This document shows, in pieces, positions 22,914 to 31,108 of a stretch of DNA of 64,000 nucleotides. The notes under the pieces were generated by a model. That model made no database searches. It was not told the DNA's origin and was given only the letters and a program-made list of their open reading frames with translations. This DNA is from Oligoflexus tunisiensis (GTDB taxonomy: Bacteria; Bdellovibrionota_B; Oligoflexia; Oligoflexales; Oligoflexaceae). The stretch lies in assembly GCF_001748245.1 (NCBI RefSeq), contig NZ_BDFO01000001.1, positions 7,058,346 through 7,122,345 on the forward strand. Reading direction: 5' to 3'. Made by a program: the position numbers and the translations under genes. Position 1 is the first letter of the stretch. Each line of letters opens with the position of its first letter.

Positions 22914-23481
22914 TTAGCACTCCTATGAAAGGAATCCCGTTTTCTTCCACGCAATAACCGGCCGCACTTCCGGCTTCTCGCGTGGCACCGCAACCGCGCT
23001 ATCCCATCGATGCCGTTAACAGAAACAGAGTCTCTGCTATACGCCGGATTCGGGAGAGAAACCCCGCTGCCGGGCGATTACGAATAATGTCTCTTGGCGA
23101 AGAAATGTTTGCTGTCCGCCGTCACTCGTTCCTCAGACGCTGAAGGGCCCTGCGACTGCCGTCACAGAGCCTGCAGGCTCAAAAAGGCAAAAAGTACCGC
23201 CTATCCTCGCCGTCTTGGCAGAGAATAAAGAGTGAAAGGCAGGCACCTTTCACGTACGTTGCGGTAGCCTTTTGCATTTAGTGTCCGATGAAACGGGCTG
23301 AGGAATCTTCGAACGAACTTAGGCCGCGTCGAATAACTCGACTACCGGCATTTCGTTCGCAAATTCGTCAACTTCACATATCCTCAAGGAAATTAGGATA
23401 TATGGAATCAAAGCAATAAAAAAGCGGAAAGATGAGCCGCGCCAATTTTCACTAGCAGGCCTCATCTTTCCGATTCGTATA
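22914..23481. other. long rplL-rpoB intergenic leader
   Basis: 568 bases without a credible gene. On the minus strand it starts with the rplL terminator (23416-23472) and then forms the rpoB leader. Features seen: a perfect hairpin GTGAAAGG/CCTTTCAC with 6-base loop (23232-23253), a 14-base palindrome GAGCCTGCAGGCTC (23167-23180), and a GC-rich tract before rpoB. A second rpoB promoter is likely but none is obvious enough to place. Confidence 0.55.
23416..23472 (-). terminator. terminator/attenuator between rplL and rpoB
   Basis: Minus strand: CGGAAAGATGAG (complement of 23461-23472) pairs perfectly over 12 bp with CTCATCTTTCCG (complement of 23425-23436). A 24-base loop region separates the arms and TTTTTT follows. 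Position matches the attenuator known between rplL and rpoB in E. coli, where partial read-through sets RNA polymerase level relative to ribosomal proteins. Confidence 0.85.
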
Positions 23482-23859
23482 TTACTTGAGCTCAACCTTG
23501 GCGCCAGCTGCTTCAAGGGTCGCCTTGATTTTGGCAGCTTCTTCCTTAGGAACGTTAGCCTTAACTTCCTTAGGTGCACCTTCCACCAGGTCTTTAGCTT
23601 CTTTCAAGCCAAGGCCGGTGATCGCGCGGATTTCCTTGATCACGTTGATTTTCTTGTCGCCCGAGTCCTTCAGAATGACGGTGAACTCGTCTTTCTCTTC
23701 AGCAGGGGCGGCAGCAGCAGCAGGGGCAGCAGCGAAAGCAACGGGAGCAGCGGCGCTCACACCGAATTTGTCTTCCAGCTCTTTTACCAGCTCAGCAGCT
23801 TCCAGCAGAGTCAGGTTCTCAAGAAATTGAACAACTTGTTCTTTAGTCACGTTGGCCAT
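23482..23859 (-). CDS. rplL: 50S ribosomal protein L7/L12
   Basis: Multi-copy stalk protein that recruits translation GTPases, 125 residues. N-terminal dimerisation segment (EQVVQFLENLTLLEAAELVK), an Ala-rich hinge (AAAPVAFAAAPAAAAAPAEE) and the C-terminal globular domain (FTVILKDSGDKKINVIKEIR) ending KVELK. Follows rplJ, whose product anchors it. Confidence 0.98.
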   Translation of the reverse strand: MANVTKEQVVQFLENLTLLEAAELVKELEDKFGVSAAAPVAFAAAPAAAAAPAEEKDEFTVILKDSGDKKINVIKEIRAITGLGLKEAKDLVEGAPKEVKANVPKEEAAKIKATLEAAGAKVELK

Positions 23860-23918
23860 AAAAATTCTCCTCCCAAATCACATCCAGCTAGCTTCGAACT
23901 TAAACGAAAGCCCTAGGA

Positions 23919-24443
23919 TTAAGATGTTTTCTTATCTTTAATTGCGTTAATAACCTGAACCAAATTGCGATTGACGCCGTTCAAGACGCCAAGGAGCCCT
24001 CTATGCGGCGCCACGAGCGATCCGATGATCTGAGCCAGCAGGACTTCCTTGCTGGGCAGGTCGGCGATCGACTGGAGCTGAGCCTTGTTCAGAGCCGCTT
24101 CTTCCATGTAACCGGCAGTCACTTTGAAATTAGGATGATCCTTTTCAAAGTTCAGAGCGGCTTTGGTTGCCTGAGCCGAATCACCGTATGCGCAAATGAC
24201 GCCCACGGGACCAACGAGACTCTTCGAGAGACCTTCCATTTCCTGGACTTCCAGGCCAATGGACTTCTTGGCGATGCGGTTCTTGATCACGCGGAATTCA
24301 GCACTGGCCTGGCGAAGCGCCACGCGCAGTTGTGTCAGCTCTTCCACCGTGAGACCACGGTATTCAGCGACGATCACTGCATTCGATTTTTTAAACCGGG
24401 CGGTGGCTGATTCGCGGAGTGCTTGTTTCTGTTTACGATCCAT
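23919..24443 (-). CDS. rplJ: 50S ribosomal protein L10
   Basis: Stalk-base protein that binds 23S rRNA and L7/L12 dimers, 174 residues. Typical blocks: AVIVAEYRGLTVEELTQLR near residue 23 and FRVIKNRIAKKS. The gene starts only 14 bases after rplA ends, so the long autoregulatory leader found before rplJ in E. coli is absent here; control probably acts elsewhere in the operon. Confidence 0.97.
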   Translation of the reverse strand: MDRKQKQALRESATARFKKSNAVIVAEYRGLTVEELTQLRVALRQASAEFRVIKNRIAKKSIGLEVQEMEGLSKSLVGPVGVICAYGDSAQATKAALNFEKDHPNFKVTAGYMEEAALNKAQLQSIADLPSKEVLLAQIIGSLVAPHRGLLGVLNGVNRNLVQVINAIKDKKTS

Positions 24444-24457
24444 GAGTGATTTCCCCC

Positions 24458-25153
24458 TTAAATCTTAAAGGGCGTCGTATCGACGCGAACACCAGGACCC
24501 ATAGTTGCAGACAGACATACCTTCTTCAGGTAAGTGCCCTTCGCCGTCGAAGGCTTTGCACGCAGCAAAGTATCGATGATGGTGCGAGCGTTTTCTGCCA
24601 GCGCCTCAGGTGTGAAGTTGGAACGACCGATCGAGGTGTGCACGATACCGGCTTTGTCCACGCGGTATTCGGCGCGACCTGCGCGCAGTTCCGAAACAGC
24701 TTTCTCAACTTCAAAGGTCACTGTGCCCAGCTTTGGGTTTGGCATCAGGCCGCGGGGACCGAGAACTTTACCGAGTTTACCGACAACGCCCATCATGTCA
24801 GGGGTTGCGATCACCTGGTCAAAGTCCAGCCAGCCTTCGGTGATACGTTTGGCAAGGTCATCACCACCGACTGCATCAACGCCAAGTCCATTGGCTTCAG
24901 CAGCTTTCTCGCCTTTAGCGAAAACGATGATGCGAACTTTTTTGCCAAGACCGTTGGGGAGGACAGTTGCGCCCCGAAGGTTTTGATCTGCGTGACGAGG
25001 GTCAACACCCAGGTTCACAGCCAAATCCACGGAGGCATCCATTTTGGAGTAGGATGTTTCCTTGACGAGTGTGCAGGCCTCGAGAAGATCGTAATTTTTC
25101 TCACGATCAACTTTGGCGAGGGCTGCGCGATACTTCTTTCCTCGCTTAGCCAT
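24458..25153 (-). CDS. rplA: 50S ribosomal protein L1
   Basis: 23S rRNA-binding protein of the mobile L1 stalk, 231 residues. Signature blocks include VDLAVNLGVDPRHADQNLRG, the PKLGTVTFEV strand and YRVDKAGIVHTSIG. L1 often represses its own operon; a target leader upstream of rplK is not obvious. Second gene of rplK-rplA-rplJ-rplL. Confidence 0.98.
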   Translation of the reverse strand: MAKRGKKYRAALAKVDREKNYDLLEACTLVKETSYSKMDASVDLAVNLGVDPRHADQNLRGATVLPNGLGKKVRIIVFAKGEKAAEANGLGVDAVGGDDLAKRITEGWLDFDQVIATPDMMGVVGKLGKVLGPRGLMPNPKLGTVTFEVEKAVSELRAGRAEYRVDKAGIVHTSIGRSNFTPEALAENARTIIDTLLRAKPSTAKGTYLKKVCLSATMGPGVRVDTTPFKI

Positions 25154-25233
25154 AAATATTCTCCGTAGTCCAATCGAGCCGGTGAGGCTCTCCTACTATG
25201 TCAGTGCCTGCTGAATGCAGACGCTATCGAACT

Positions 25234-25656
25234 TTATTGAACTTCCAGACCCATACTGCGAGCCGAGCCCATGATAATCTTCACGGCGGCCTCTTCATCG
25301 TATGCGTTCAGGTCGTCTTTCTTGGTTTTCGCGATCTCACGGATCTGATCCATGGTCACGGAACCGGCCACAGCTTTACCAGGAGTCTGGGAAGCTTTTT
25401 CGACCTTGGCAGCTTTCTTCAGCAAGTCAGAAGCCGGAGGGCTTTTGGTGATGAAGGTGAAGGACTTGTCGGCAAAGACGGTGATAACAGTTGGCAGAAT
25501 GGAACCAGCCTGTTTTTGGGTCTTAGCGTTGAATTCCTTACAAAAGGCCATAATATTGACGCCCCTCTGGCCGAGAGCAGGGCCAATGGGAGGAGCCGGG
25601 TTCGCTTTACCTGCCGGAATCTGCAGCTTGATAAATCCGACAACCTTCTTTGCCAC
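25234..25656 (-). CDS. rplK: 50S ribosomal protein L11
   Basis: GTPase-associated-centre protein, 140 residues. MAKKVVGFIKLQIPAGKANP begins it, with PPIGPALGQRGVNIMAFCKEFN and the C-terminal rRNA-binding block GSARSMGLEV. First of the rplKAJL genes, 137 bases after nusG. Confidence 0.98.
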   Translation of the reverse strand: MAKKVVGFIKLQIPAGKANPAPPIGPALGQRGVNIMAFCKEFNAKTQKQAGSILPTVITVFADKSFTFITKSPPASDLLKKAAKVEKASQTPGKAVAGSVTMDQIREIAKTKKDDLNAYDEEAAVKIIMGSARSMGLEVQ

Positions 25657-25793
25657 GTTCTTCGCTCCTTCTTATTCGCTACCGAGTAGCGATCTGAATC
25701 AAGACTTGGAAGACGGGGTTTACGCTATTTTACACGCCCCGTCAAGCATCTAATAGAAAACGCACCTGGTCGAAAAGGTGCGTGCCAACCGTC

Positions 25794-26339
25794 TTAAATT
25801 TTTTCGACCTGTCCGAACTCAAGTTCCACTGGGGTTTCGCGCCCGAAGATACTCACCAGAACGCGGACTTTACCCTTATCCGGGCGCACTTCGTCGATAA
25901 CGCCGTCAAAGTTACTGAATGGACCGTCCATAACTTTAACAGCCTCGCCTTTGGCAAAGCGGACTTCCTGAACGACGTCCTTGCGCTGATCCTTGACCAG
26001 CTCGGGATTGGTAAGACGCAGCACTTCATGATCAGGCAGAGCCTTGGGATGGCGGGCATTGCCGACAAAGCCCGTGATCTTTGGCGTACTCTTGACCACG
26101 TGCATACTTTCGTCGTCGAGGTGCATCTGAACAATAATATATCCAGGGAACGAAGTGCGGGAGACAGCCTTCTTTTTGCCGGCCTTGTTCACCGACTCAC
26201 TGACTGTGTGAGGGATGTAGATATCTCCAAATTTCTCAGCCTGACCTTCGCTTTTGGCGCGGTCAATCAGCCCGGATTTGGCCTTCTCTTCAAAGCCTGA
26301 ATAAGTATGTATGACATACCATTTCAAATCGTAAGCCAT
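25794..26339 (-). CDS. nusG: transcription elongation/antitermination factor NusG
   Basis: RNA-polymerase-binding elongation factor, 181 residues. The NGN domain starts LKWYVIHTYSGFEEKAKSGL; the KOW domain carries FAKGEAVKVMDGPFSNFDG. I chose MAYDLKWYV at 26339 because this matches the family N-terminus; the frame extends 25 residues upstream without resemblance. Located in the standard secE-nusG-rplK order. Confidence 0.97.
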   Translation of the reverse strand: MAYDLKWYVIHTYSGFEEKAKSGLIDRAKSEGQAEKFGDIYIPHTVSESVNKAGKKKAVSRTSFPGYIIVQMHLDDESMHVVKSTPKITGFVGNARHPKALPDHEVLRLTNPELVKDQRKDVVQEVRFAKGEAVKVMDGPFSNFDGVIDEVRPDKGKVRVLVSIFGRETPVELEFGQVEKI

Positions 26340-26508
26340 GCTATCTGCCTCGTGTTTCAATGGTTTCCCCTGCATTATTCCACAGCGGAACCTCGTGCCC
26401 CAATGGCACAACAACAGTTTCCAGGAACTGCTTCAGGCAAGCGCTGCGGGGCCGCAAACGTTTGCCATATTGTAACACCCTGCCGGGGTTTCTTGCTATC
26501 TTGCGTGC

Positions 26509-26886
26509 TTAGGCGATGAGAAGACCAAGAAACTTGGACCAGATGAAGTCGAAGATCGCCAGGATGATCGCGAAAATTCCGACAACGACACAAACGATCA
26601 TCGTCATGCGTCGGGTGTCAGGCATGCTGGGCCAGGTCACTTTCCTCAGCTCACCAATGGACGCCAGGAAGTACTCATGACGTTCTTTCTTCGATCCGAG
26701 CATATAGGCACCGGCAACACCAAGCGCCAAGCTGGCAGCTGTCGTTGCGGGCTGATACCAATCAAATCGATCCGACCATCCTAGCTGGACACCCAGTGTG
26801 CCGAAGGCTTTGTAGAACGCGAGAGCGACTAACGCAGCAAAGGCAACATAAGCCAATTTGAGCCAATAGGAATCATCTTTATTCAT
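26509..26886 (-). CDS. secE: preprotein translocase subunit SecE
   Basis: Small essential SecYEG subunit, 125 residues. Three hydrophobic segments are seen (about residues 8-26, 46-62, 95-118), as in E. coli, instead of the single one of minimal SecE. The conserved cytoplasmic amphipathic block FLASIGELRKVTWPSMPDTR precedes the last helix. Start at MNKDDSYW; the 20 extra upstream residues run into tRNA-Trp. Confidence 0.96.
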   Translation of the reverse strand: MNKDDSYWLKLAYVAFAALVALAFYKAFGTLGVQLGWSDRFDWYQPATTAASLALGVAGAYMLGSKKERHEYFLASIGELRKVTWPSMPDTRRMTMIVCVVVGIFAIILAIFDFIWSKFLGLLIA

Positions 26887-26919
26887 GGGTGTTCTCCGGA
26901 CTGGTCTGGAGGGGCAGAG

Positions 26920-26992
26920 CAGGCGAGGAGGGACTCGAACCCACAACAGTCGGATTTGGAATCCGATGCTCTACCATTGGAGCTACTCGCCT
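26920..26992 (-). tRNA. tRNA-Trp (CCA)
   Basis: 73 nt; acceptor AGGCGAG/CTCGCCT, discriminator G; anticodon arm TCGGA-TTCCAAA-TCCGA with anticodon CCA; T-arm GTTCGAGTC. The 3' CCA is not encoded, unlike the other tRNAs in the window. It lies between tuf and secE, as in many proteobacteria. Confidence 0.96.
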
Positions 26993-27068
26993 AGAACAGA
27001 AAACCTAAGTCGCTCGAAGCCGACCGCATCCCAAGATACGGTCGGCCTACGAACCAGACGATTGAGTC

Positions 27069-28262
27069 TTACTCGATGATGTCAGCAACGACGCCGGCGC
27101 CAACGGTACGGCCACCTTCGCGGATAGCGAAGCGGAGCTCTTTATCCATTGCGATCGGCTGGATCAACTCGACTTCGATGTCGATGTTATCACCTGGCAT
27201 AACCATCTCAACGTTATCTGGCAGTTTAATGCTACCAGTTACGTCCGTCGTACGGAAGTAGAACTGAGGACGGTAACCTTTGAAGAATGGAGTATGACGG
27301 CCACCTTCTTCTTTGGTCAAAACGTACACAGAAGCTTTGAACTTCTTGTGAGGCTTGATCGAGCCTGGCTTGGCCAGAACTTGACCGCGCATCACGTCTT
27401 CACGCTTGGTACCGCGGAGCAGGATACCCACGTTGTCACCAGCGCGACCTTCGTCCAGCAACTTGCGGAACATTTCAACGCCAGTACAGGTGGTCTTGGT
27501 GGTTTCAGCCAGGCCGACGATTTCCATATCTTCGCCGACTTTGATGATACCGCGCTCAACGCGACCGGTTACAACCGTACCGCGACCCGAGATCGAGAAC
27601 ACGTCTTCGATCGGCATCAGGAACGGACGGTCAATAGGACGCTCTGGGACAGGAATGTAGTCGTCACAAGCCTTGATCAGCTCAACGACTTTTTGTGCCC
27701 ATTCGTCTTGAGCGTTGGCAGCTTCCAGAGCTTTCAGAGCCGAACCCTTGATGATAGGGGTATCGTCGCCTGGGAACTTGTAAACGCTGAGGAGTTCGCG
27801 AACTTCCATTTCGACGAGGTCGAGGAGTTCTGCGTCGTCAACCATATCGCACTTGTTCATGAAAACAACGATACGGGGCACACCGACCTGACGAGCGAGG
27901 AGGATGTGTTCACGCGTCTGTGGCATAGGGCCGTCAGCAGCGGAAACCACGAGGATGGCGCCGTCCATCTGGGCAGCACCCGTGATCATGTTCTTCACAT
28001 AGTCAGCGTGACCAGGGCAGTCAACGTGAGCATAGTGACGGCTTGCCGAAGAATATTCGACGTGCGAGGTATTAATAGTAATACCACGAGCTTTCTCTTC
28101 GGGAGCGTTGTCGATCTCGGAAAAAGCTTTCGCCACCCCGCCGTACGCCAAGGACATAACCTTGGTGATGGCCGCTGTCAGGGTTGTTTTACCGTGGTCA
28201 ACGTGACCAATGGTACCGATGTTAACGTGGGGTTTTGAACGCTCGAACTTTTCTTTTGCCAT
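27069..28262 (-). CDS. tuf: translation elongation factor Tu
   Basis: GTPase delivering aminoacyl-tRNA to the ribosome, 397 residues. G motifs: IGHVDHGKTTLTAAI (G1), RGITINTSHVEY (G2), DCPGHADY (G3), MNKCDMVDD (G4), KGSALKALE (G5). It sits in the tRNA-Thr-Tyr-Gly-Thr-tuf-Trp-secE arrangement (the tufB position). The str operon at 11-14 kb has no tuf after fusA, so this may be the only copy in this region. Confidence 0.99.
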   Translation of the reverse strand: MAKEKFERSKPHVNIGTIGHVDHGKTTLTAAITKVMSLAYGGVAKAFSEIDNAPEEKARGITINTSHVEYSSASRHYAHVDCPGHADYVKNMITGAAQMDGAILVVSAADGPMPQTREHILLARQVGVPRIVVFMNKCDMVDDAELLDLVEMEVRELLSVYKFPGDDTPIIKGSALKALEAANAQDEWAQKVVELIKACDDYIPVPERPIDRPFLMPIEDVFSISGRGTVVTGRVERGIIKVGEDMEIVGLAETTKTTCTGVEMFRKLLDEGRAGDNVGILLRGTKREDVMRGQVLAKPGSIKPHKKFKASVYVLTKEEGGRHTPFFKGYRPQFYFRTTDVTGSIKLPDNVEMVMPGDNIDIEVELIQPIAMDKELRFAIREGGRTVGAGVVADIIE

Positions 28263-28373
28263 GATTTCCTCCCGCTAAAGGCAGAAAGCGAAGTTGATTT
28301 CTTCGTTATATAGCTTCTTGTCTATGATTTTCATCGCAGAGACTGTTTTAGGTCTCCCGCTTTGAGGTAAGCA

Positions 28374-28448
28374 TGGAGCCCAGAAGGGGCTTTGAACCCC
28401 TGACCTCGTCCTTACCAAGGACGTGCTCTACCCCTGAGCTACCTGGGC
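28374..28448 (-). tRNA. tRNA-Thr (GGT)
   Basis: 75 nt including encoded CCA. Acceptor GCCCAGG/TCTGGGC; D-arm AGCTCAGGGGTAGAGC; anticodon arm CGTCC-TTGGTAA-GGACG, anticodon GGT; T-loop TTCAAAG. Last tRNA before tuf in the cluster. Confidence 0.96.
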
Positions 28449-28638
28449 TAACAAGCGATTTAATAAAAAATCGCCGACACATCCTGATTCACACCAGGAC
28501 TTCCCACTGCGCCTCTTAGACTTGCAATAGGCATAACTTCCCGCCTGTCTGGCGGTAGGACATTGGCTACAATCGACGGGTAGTTTGTACCCTTTTATCG
28601 AAGCCTTCGTCAACTGGCTCTTCATCGAGAGAGACGGA

Positions 28639-28715
28639 TGGAGCGGGAAACGGGATTCGAACCCGCGACCCTTAGCTTGGAAGGCTAATGCTCTAGCCAG
28701 CTGAGCTACTCCCGC
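28639..28715 (-). tRNA. tRNA-Gly (TCC)
   Basis: 77 nt including encoded CCA. Acceptor GCGGGAG/TTCCCGC; anticodon arm TTAGC-CTTCCAA-GCTAA with anticodon TCC; T-arm GGTTCGAATCC. Separated from tRNA-Thr(GGT) by an unusually long spacer of 190 bases. Confidence 0.96.
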
Positions 28716-28757
28716 TTATTCCGACTATTCAAATCCCTGGTCACAGTGCCTTGCGGC

Positions 28758-28842
<85 letters not shown>

Positions 28843-28869
28843 GCTCGTTCCCTGCTTCCAGTCTTCACG

Positions 28870-28945
28870 TGGAGCTGGTGATGGGACTTGAACCCGCAAC
28901 CTGCTGATTACAAGTCAGCTGCTCTACCAATTGAGCTACACCAGC
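28870..28945 (-). tRNA. tRNA-Thr (TGT)
   Basis: 76 nt including CCA. Acceptor GCTGGTG/CACCAGC; anticodon arm GCTGA-CTTGTAA-TCAGC, anticodon TGT; T-arm GGGTTCAAGTCC. First tRNA of the cluster, about 60 bases after the predicted promoter. Confidence 0.96.
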
Positions 28946-29003
28946 ACCTGGAAACTCGTAACAATAAACAAAAAAATTCGTTTAGCGCCTCGAGCGTTAG
29001 AAG

Positions 29004-29033
29004 GAATTACACTCTCCTCTCGATTTCTGTCAA
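29004..29033 (-). promoter_or_regulatory. predicted promoter of the tRNA-tuf-secE operon
   Basis: On the minus strand a perfect -35 TTGACA (29028-29033), an 18-base spacer and TAATTC (29004-29009). It lies between the rlmB-like gene stop and the first tRNA. A consensus -35 fits a strong stable-RNA promoter. Confidence 0.65.
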
Positions 29034-29040
29034 GAGAAAG

Positions 29041-29865
29041 CTACCCCTGCGGGAGAATTTTGCCAGAGGCCGAGAAAGCGCGCAGCGCGTGTATAAGAAT
29101 ACCAGCAGCGACCGATACATTCAGCGATTCCAGCTTTCCGCCGTATGAAGGAATGGAAAGCTTGAAATCACTTTTGCTCAAGATCTGGGTCGAAACGCCT
29201 TTGTCCTCAGCGCCGAGCACAAGCACAAGCTTTTCATATCGGGTCGGCATGTGATCAACGGGCGTTCCCACCATGTCAGCCGCTGCGATCCAGTAGCCAC
29301 AGTCTTTAAGAGCCAGCAGCGTGCGACCGAGGTTGGTAACTTCGGTGGGACTCACGGTCGCAAAAGCTCCCTGAGCCGTGCCCAGTGTCGCCGACGTGAT
29401 CGGCGCCTGGCGATCCTTCGGCATGAGAAGTGTGGAAAGCCCGAAAAAAGCCGCTGTTCGCGCGATGGCTCCCAGGTTTCGGGTATCGGTGACGTGATCG
29501 CAGGCAATGATCAGATCTTCCGACCGGGTGGCAGCTTCGCGCAGAAGCTGCTCCTCATCTTTATATTGGACTGTAACCTGAGCCGCGAAGCCGGTTTCCA
29601 TCTCCTGGTCCACTTCACAGGCCAGAGCCACGCCATGATCCGCGAGCAACTGCTGCAGGCGTTTCGTTTCCCGCGCGGCATGAAAGATCTTCTGCAGCGC
29701 AGTCGGCCGGGAACGCAGGTATTCCTCAAGGGCAGACCAATTGTTGATGAAGAGCCCTTCCCGTCCTGTCTGATGGGAACGGCGTGCCTTTTGACCTTCG
29801 CGTTCGGGGCGCTGGGGCGCCCGCGCTTTCTGCTCTGGGGGACGATGCTTTGATGTTTTTTTCAC
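29041..29865 (-). CDS. rlmB: SpoU/TrmH-family rRNA methyltransferase, RlmB-like
   Basis: Predicted SAM-dependent 2'-O-ribose methyltransferase of the SPOUT class; RlmB modifies 23S rRNA G2251. After a basic 37-residue N-terminus comes a substrate-binding domain (LEEYLRSRPTALQKIFHA) and then the knotted domain: motif 1 CDHVTDTRNLGAIARTAAFF, motif 2 VLGAEDKGVS, motif 3 SIPSYGGKLESLNVSVAAG. In RlmB motif 3 usually reads IPM-G-ESLNVS; here IPSYGGKLESLNVS, so the exact target is uncertain. The GTG start overlaps the upstream gene's stop (GTGA), suggesting translational coupling. Last gene of the NtrYX-containing operon. Confidence 0.85.
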   Translation of the reverse strand: MKKTSKHRPPEQKARAPQRPEREGQKARRSHQTGREGLFINNWSALEEYLRSRPTALQKIFHAARETKRLQQLLADHGVALACEVDQEMETGFAAQVTVQYKDEEQLLREAATRSEDLIIACDHVTDTRNLGAIARTAAFFGLSTLLMPKDRQAPITSATLGTAQGAFATVSPTEVTNLGRTLLALKDCGYWIAAADMVGTPVDHMPTRYEKLVLVLGAEDKGVSTQILSKSDFKLSIPSYGGKLESLNVSVAAGILIHALRAFSASGKILPQG

Positions 29866-31103
29866 GTGACCAAATTTTGAAAGGAGCGCTTCAGCTCCCA
29901 GCCTTTGCCGCTGGGCAGGAGGTCACCGATCACCTGCAGAAGGAAGAGGATAAGACCTTGCATCTGATTGGCCATCACTTCAGCCTGGCGCGCGCTCGTT
30001 CGTGCCTTGGTAAAGATGCTCACGATCGCCTCCGGGGCTATCGTGCCGTTCTGCAGGACAAAGACCGGGGAACGTCTGAAGCTATACTGCTGATCCAGGA
30101 AGAGTTCAATGTCGAGAACGGGAAATTCCAGACCTTCCGCCGTAAAAGCCTTTTTGGCACCGTCAATGATCAGGTGATAGGCGTCGATCAGACTCCTGAT
30201 CTGTTTGACGGCAGCGCCAGTGTCCAGAGTCCGGGTCGAGGTATCATAGCCCTCGATGCGGATGATGTGATGATTCAAAAGGTCGAAGAGGGCGCAGAGA
30301 CTGTTTGCCTCTGTCAATTTCGAATGCTCCAGGAAACCTTCGATCGAGGGGTGGGCATTCACCAGCTCCACCGTGTCGCCGATAAAGGTGCCGGGTTTGG
30401 CGCCGATGCGTTCCAGCACAAAATCCACGGCAGCCATCTTGCAGCTATTATCGAGCCGCAGACGAAACTGGCGATAAAGGTCGGCATAACCCAGGCAATC
30501 ATCGATCAATGTAACCGTCGGCTCGTCAATCGCCACCGCGGTCGGCGAGAGATGCTGGCCCGGCTCGAGCTGAACATAGACATGATCATACAGAAACGTA
30601 GATTGAAAGATGCTGGTCACCTGCAGCTTCAGGGCATCCCAGAGTTGCGAACTGCTGAAGACGCGACTTTCCAAAAGCACCCGCCCGAATTTGGTCGTGC
30701 GATTCACCTGCACGGCGGCTTCGGTCAGTTGATCGAGGGTGATCTGCCCGGCCCGATAAATGACTTCACCCAGACGATCATCAATAAGATTCGAGGCGGC
30801 AAAAACCAGCTCACCACTGCGAAAATAAAGCCGCTTCACACTGTCGCCGAGATCCACCGACATCAGTCCATCAAACTTTTGAGCGACGAGGCCATAGAGG
30901 AGCGAAACAAAAACCGCATGACTGAGACGGCCGGCTCCCGCCTGATCCCCACGCATGGCCAGGGCCGCGGCTTCGCTTTCCACCAAAAGACGCTGACGAC
31001 CGATGGCCCGCACCTGCCACGCCTGACCTTCGGCGAAGGCCGCGCTCTGAATTTGAAGAAGTCCCGAGCCTGCTTCGACAGTCACTCTTTGATCGGTCGG
31101 CAT
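29862..31103 (-). CDS. DUF4388 (PATAN)-like domain protein
   Basis: 413 residues, cytoplasmic. Residues about 60-165 fit the DUF4388/PATAN pattern: SHAVFVSLLYGLVAQKFDGL, then VKRLYFRSGELVFAASNLID and RLGEVIYRAGQITLDQL. These domains are linked to two-component and gliding/twitching regulatory networks in deltaproteobacteria and relatives. The remaining 250 residues are of unknown fold, ending in a helical segment (ILFLLQVIGDLLPSGKGWEL). Five bases separate it from the NtrX-like gene and it overlaps the rlmB-like gene, so it is probably an accessory of that phosphorelay. Confidence 0.7.
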   Translation of the reverse strand: MPTDQRVTVEAGSGLLQIQSAAFAEGQAWQVRAIGRQRLLVESEAAALAMRGDQAGAGRLSHAVFVSLLYGLVAQKFDGLMSVDLGDSVKRLYFRSGELVFAASNLIDDRLGEVIYRAGQITLDQLTEAAVQVNRTTKFGRVLLESRVFSSSQLWDALKLQVTSIFQSTFLYDHVYVQLEPGQHLSPTAVAIDEPTVTLIDDCLGYADLYRQFRLRLDNSCKMAAVDFVLERIGAKPGTFIGDTVELVNAHPSIEGFLEHSKLTEANSLCALFDLLNHHIIRIEGYDTSTRTLDTGAAVKQIRSLIDAYHLIIDGAKKAFTAEGLEFPVLDIELFLDQQYSFRRSPVFVLQNGTIAPEAIVSIFTKARTSARQAEVMANQMQGLILFLLQVIGDLLPSGKGWELKRSFQNLVT

Positions 31104-31108
31104 AATCT

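Noticed and set aside
19116..22928. 1270-codon open frame opposite rpoB
   Set aside because: Antisense shadow of rpoB created by codon bias; no family resemblance.
24444..24457. L10(L12)4-binding leader before rplJ
   Set aside because: Only 14 bases separate rplA and rplJ, too short for the known leader structure.
28428..28625. 65-codon Cys-containing frame between tRNA-Gly and tRNA-Thr
   Set aside because: No ribosome site and it runs into the tRNA-Thr gene; kept only as a note on the long spacer.
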